Shown: piece by piece, positions 63,231-64,000 of the stretch
Numbering within the stretch: position 1 is the first letter of the stretch
How the letters are laid out: each line of letters starts with the position of its first letter
Assembly: GCA_933207985.1 (NCBI GenBank)
Contig: OW240915.1
Coordinates: 123,514,594 to 123,578,593 of the forward strand
Direction of reading: 5' to 3'
Length of the DNA: 64,000 bases
From: Pelobates cultripes
Lineage: Eukaryota; Chordata; Amphibia; Anura; Pelobatidae
The notes under the pieces: model-generated
Databases searched by the model: none
Told to the model about the DNA's origin: nothing
What the model saw: only the letters and a program-made list of their open reading frames with translations
Made by a program: the position numbers and the translations under genes

Positions 63231-64000
63231 TTAATATATCAGCTATGTGGAATAAAGGAGTTCTGGACAGACAGGCCAAACTCCAAATCCGAGCGAGAAG
63301 ACACATCAACCTTGTAGTGTTTCACAAGGGTCTTTAGAGATGACCAATTGGCAGCCTTACAGATGCTTTCTGCAGGAACTCCCGAATCTGCAGCCCATGA
63401 CGTAGCAATGGATCTTGAGGAATAAGCCCACGTCTTTGGGAACAGGTACATTCTTCGCCTTATATGCCTTGTAAATAGCAGAAATTGTCCTGGAACAGAG
63501 AGTGGAGAACTCAATGGTATGATCTTCTCCAATCAGCAGAATGCTCAATATACATAGACAAACACCTCTGAAGGTCTAGCATGTGACACCTTGGCTCTTC
63601 AGGGGTAGATGGATTCTGAAAGGCAAGGCAAGACAATTTCCAGATTGAGATGGAAAGACGTAACTACCTTCGGGAGGAATTCAGGTCTTGGGCGAAAAAC
63701 ATACAAAAAGTCTAAGGTTCCTCGGCAGATAGAGCCCTGATGTCAGACATTCTCCTTGCTGATACCAAAGCCAGTAACAACAGGGTCTTCTGGGAAATGA
63801 CCTGCATATGAATTTCACTAATAGACTCAAAGGGAGGATCCGTCAGAGCCTGTAGCACCAAAGGCAAATTCCATGGAGCAGTAAATTTCCTGATAGGAGG
63901 TCTAAGACGTAAAACGGCTTTGAAAAAATGAACCACAGTAGAATGAAGGGCCCATCGAATTCACGAAAGAGCAGATATAGCTGAACAGTGCACTTTAAGC
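63231..64000 (-). pseudogene. DIRS-like tyrosine recombinase (partial)
   Basis: DIRS retrotransposons integrate with a tyrosine recombinase instead of a DDE integrase. The right fragment (63712-63936) reads PWNLPLVLQALTDPPFESIS, then KTLLLLALVSARRMSDIRAL, the N-terminal core including the SARR box with the first catalytic Arg. The left fragment (63239-63532) reads SRSIATSWAADSGVPAESIC, then KAANWSSLKTLVKHYKVDVS, where HY is followed by the segment expected to carry the nucleophile Tyr. A frameshift and a degraded middle lie between. The 5' part of the element is beyond the window edge. Confidence 0.85.

Overview
The window reads as vertebrate nuclear DNA, most likely from a frog. One stretch looks like host protein-coding sequence: the first coding exon of a type 1 adenylyl cyclase (ADCY1-like), minus strand, 40553-41161, ending at a GT donor. 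ADCY1 would be transcribed toward lower coordinates, so 1-40550 is probably intron 1. No second exon was found there. Above 41162 lies the 5' flank. The amphibian assignment is inference, from the mix of CR1, L1/Tx1, Gmr1-like and sushi-like Ty3/gypsy, DIRS, an endogenous retrovirus and TTAA-flanked palindromic MITEs.

Almost everything else is transposable elements nested in one another. (A) 1-19772 is the 3' part of an old L1 (L1-b). It is broken by a CR1 copy (110-4535, itself carrying a 1.1-kb insertion), a gag-only LTR retrotransposon (5179-7679), a decayed endogenous retrovirus (about 7795-14905), a solo LTR (15157-16418), a TTAA MITE (16575-17130) and a 1.9-kb block with a fold-back palindrome (17954-18943). 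(B) 19969-22156 is a 5'-truncated L1/Tx1 insertion with a target-site duplication. (C) 22579-37345 is a near full-length L1 (L1-a) with a 15-bp duplication. Inside its ORF2 sits a full-length, apparently intact Ty3/gypsy element (27190-34843) with integrase encoded before reverse transcriptase, as in the Gmr1 clade. (D) 37361-45838 holds an LTR-like piece, two MITEs, ADCY1 exon 1 and quiet flank. (E) 45839-54372 is a minus-strand sushi-like chromovirus with a chromodomain. It is broken by a 3.1-kb near-perfect palindrome (47278-50358) and a solo LTR (52345-52941), and its 5' LTR is cut by the next element. (F) 54373-60073 is a CR1 with 5' tandem monomers and two ORFs, ending at a 100-N gap. 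(G) 60174-64000 holds an L1 fragment split by a 2.2-kb TTAA element, then the tyrosine recombinase end of a DIRS-like element.

The most notable observations are these. The Gmr1-like element is intact, with IN-RT order, a SCAN-like capsid region, a Cys-rich repeat spacer and a tRNA-Leu-like primer site. Two sushi-type elements appear to prime reverse transcription with the 5' end of their own RNA: a segment about 31 nt below a TATA box is complementary to the sequence next to the LTR, over 11 nt in one and about 10 nt in the other. Two palindromic structures, at 47.3-50.4 kb and 17.95-18.94 kb, do not match standard families that I recognise.

Boundaries between old nested pieces were placed by eye against the better copies in the same window and are uncertain by tens of bases where marked 'about'.
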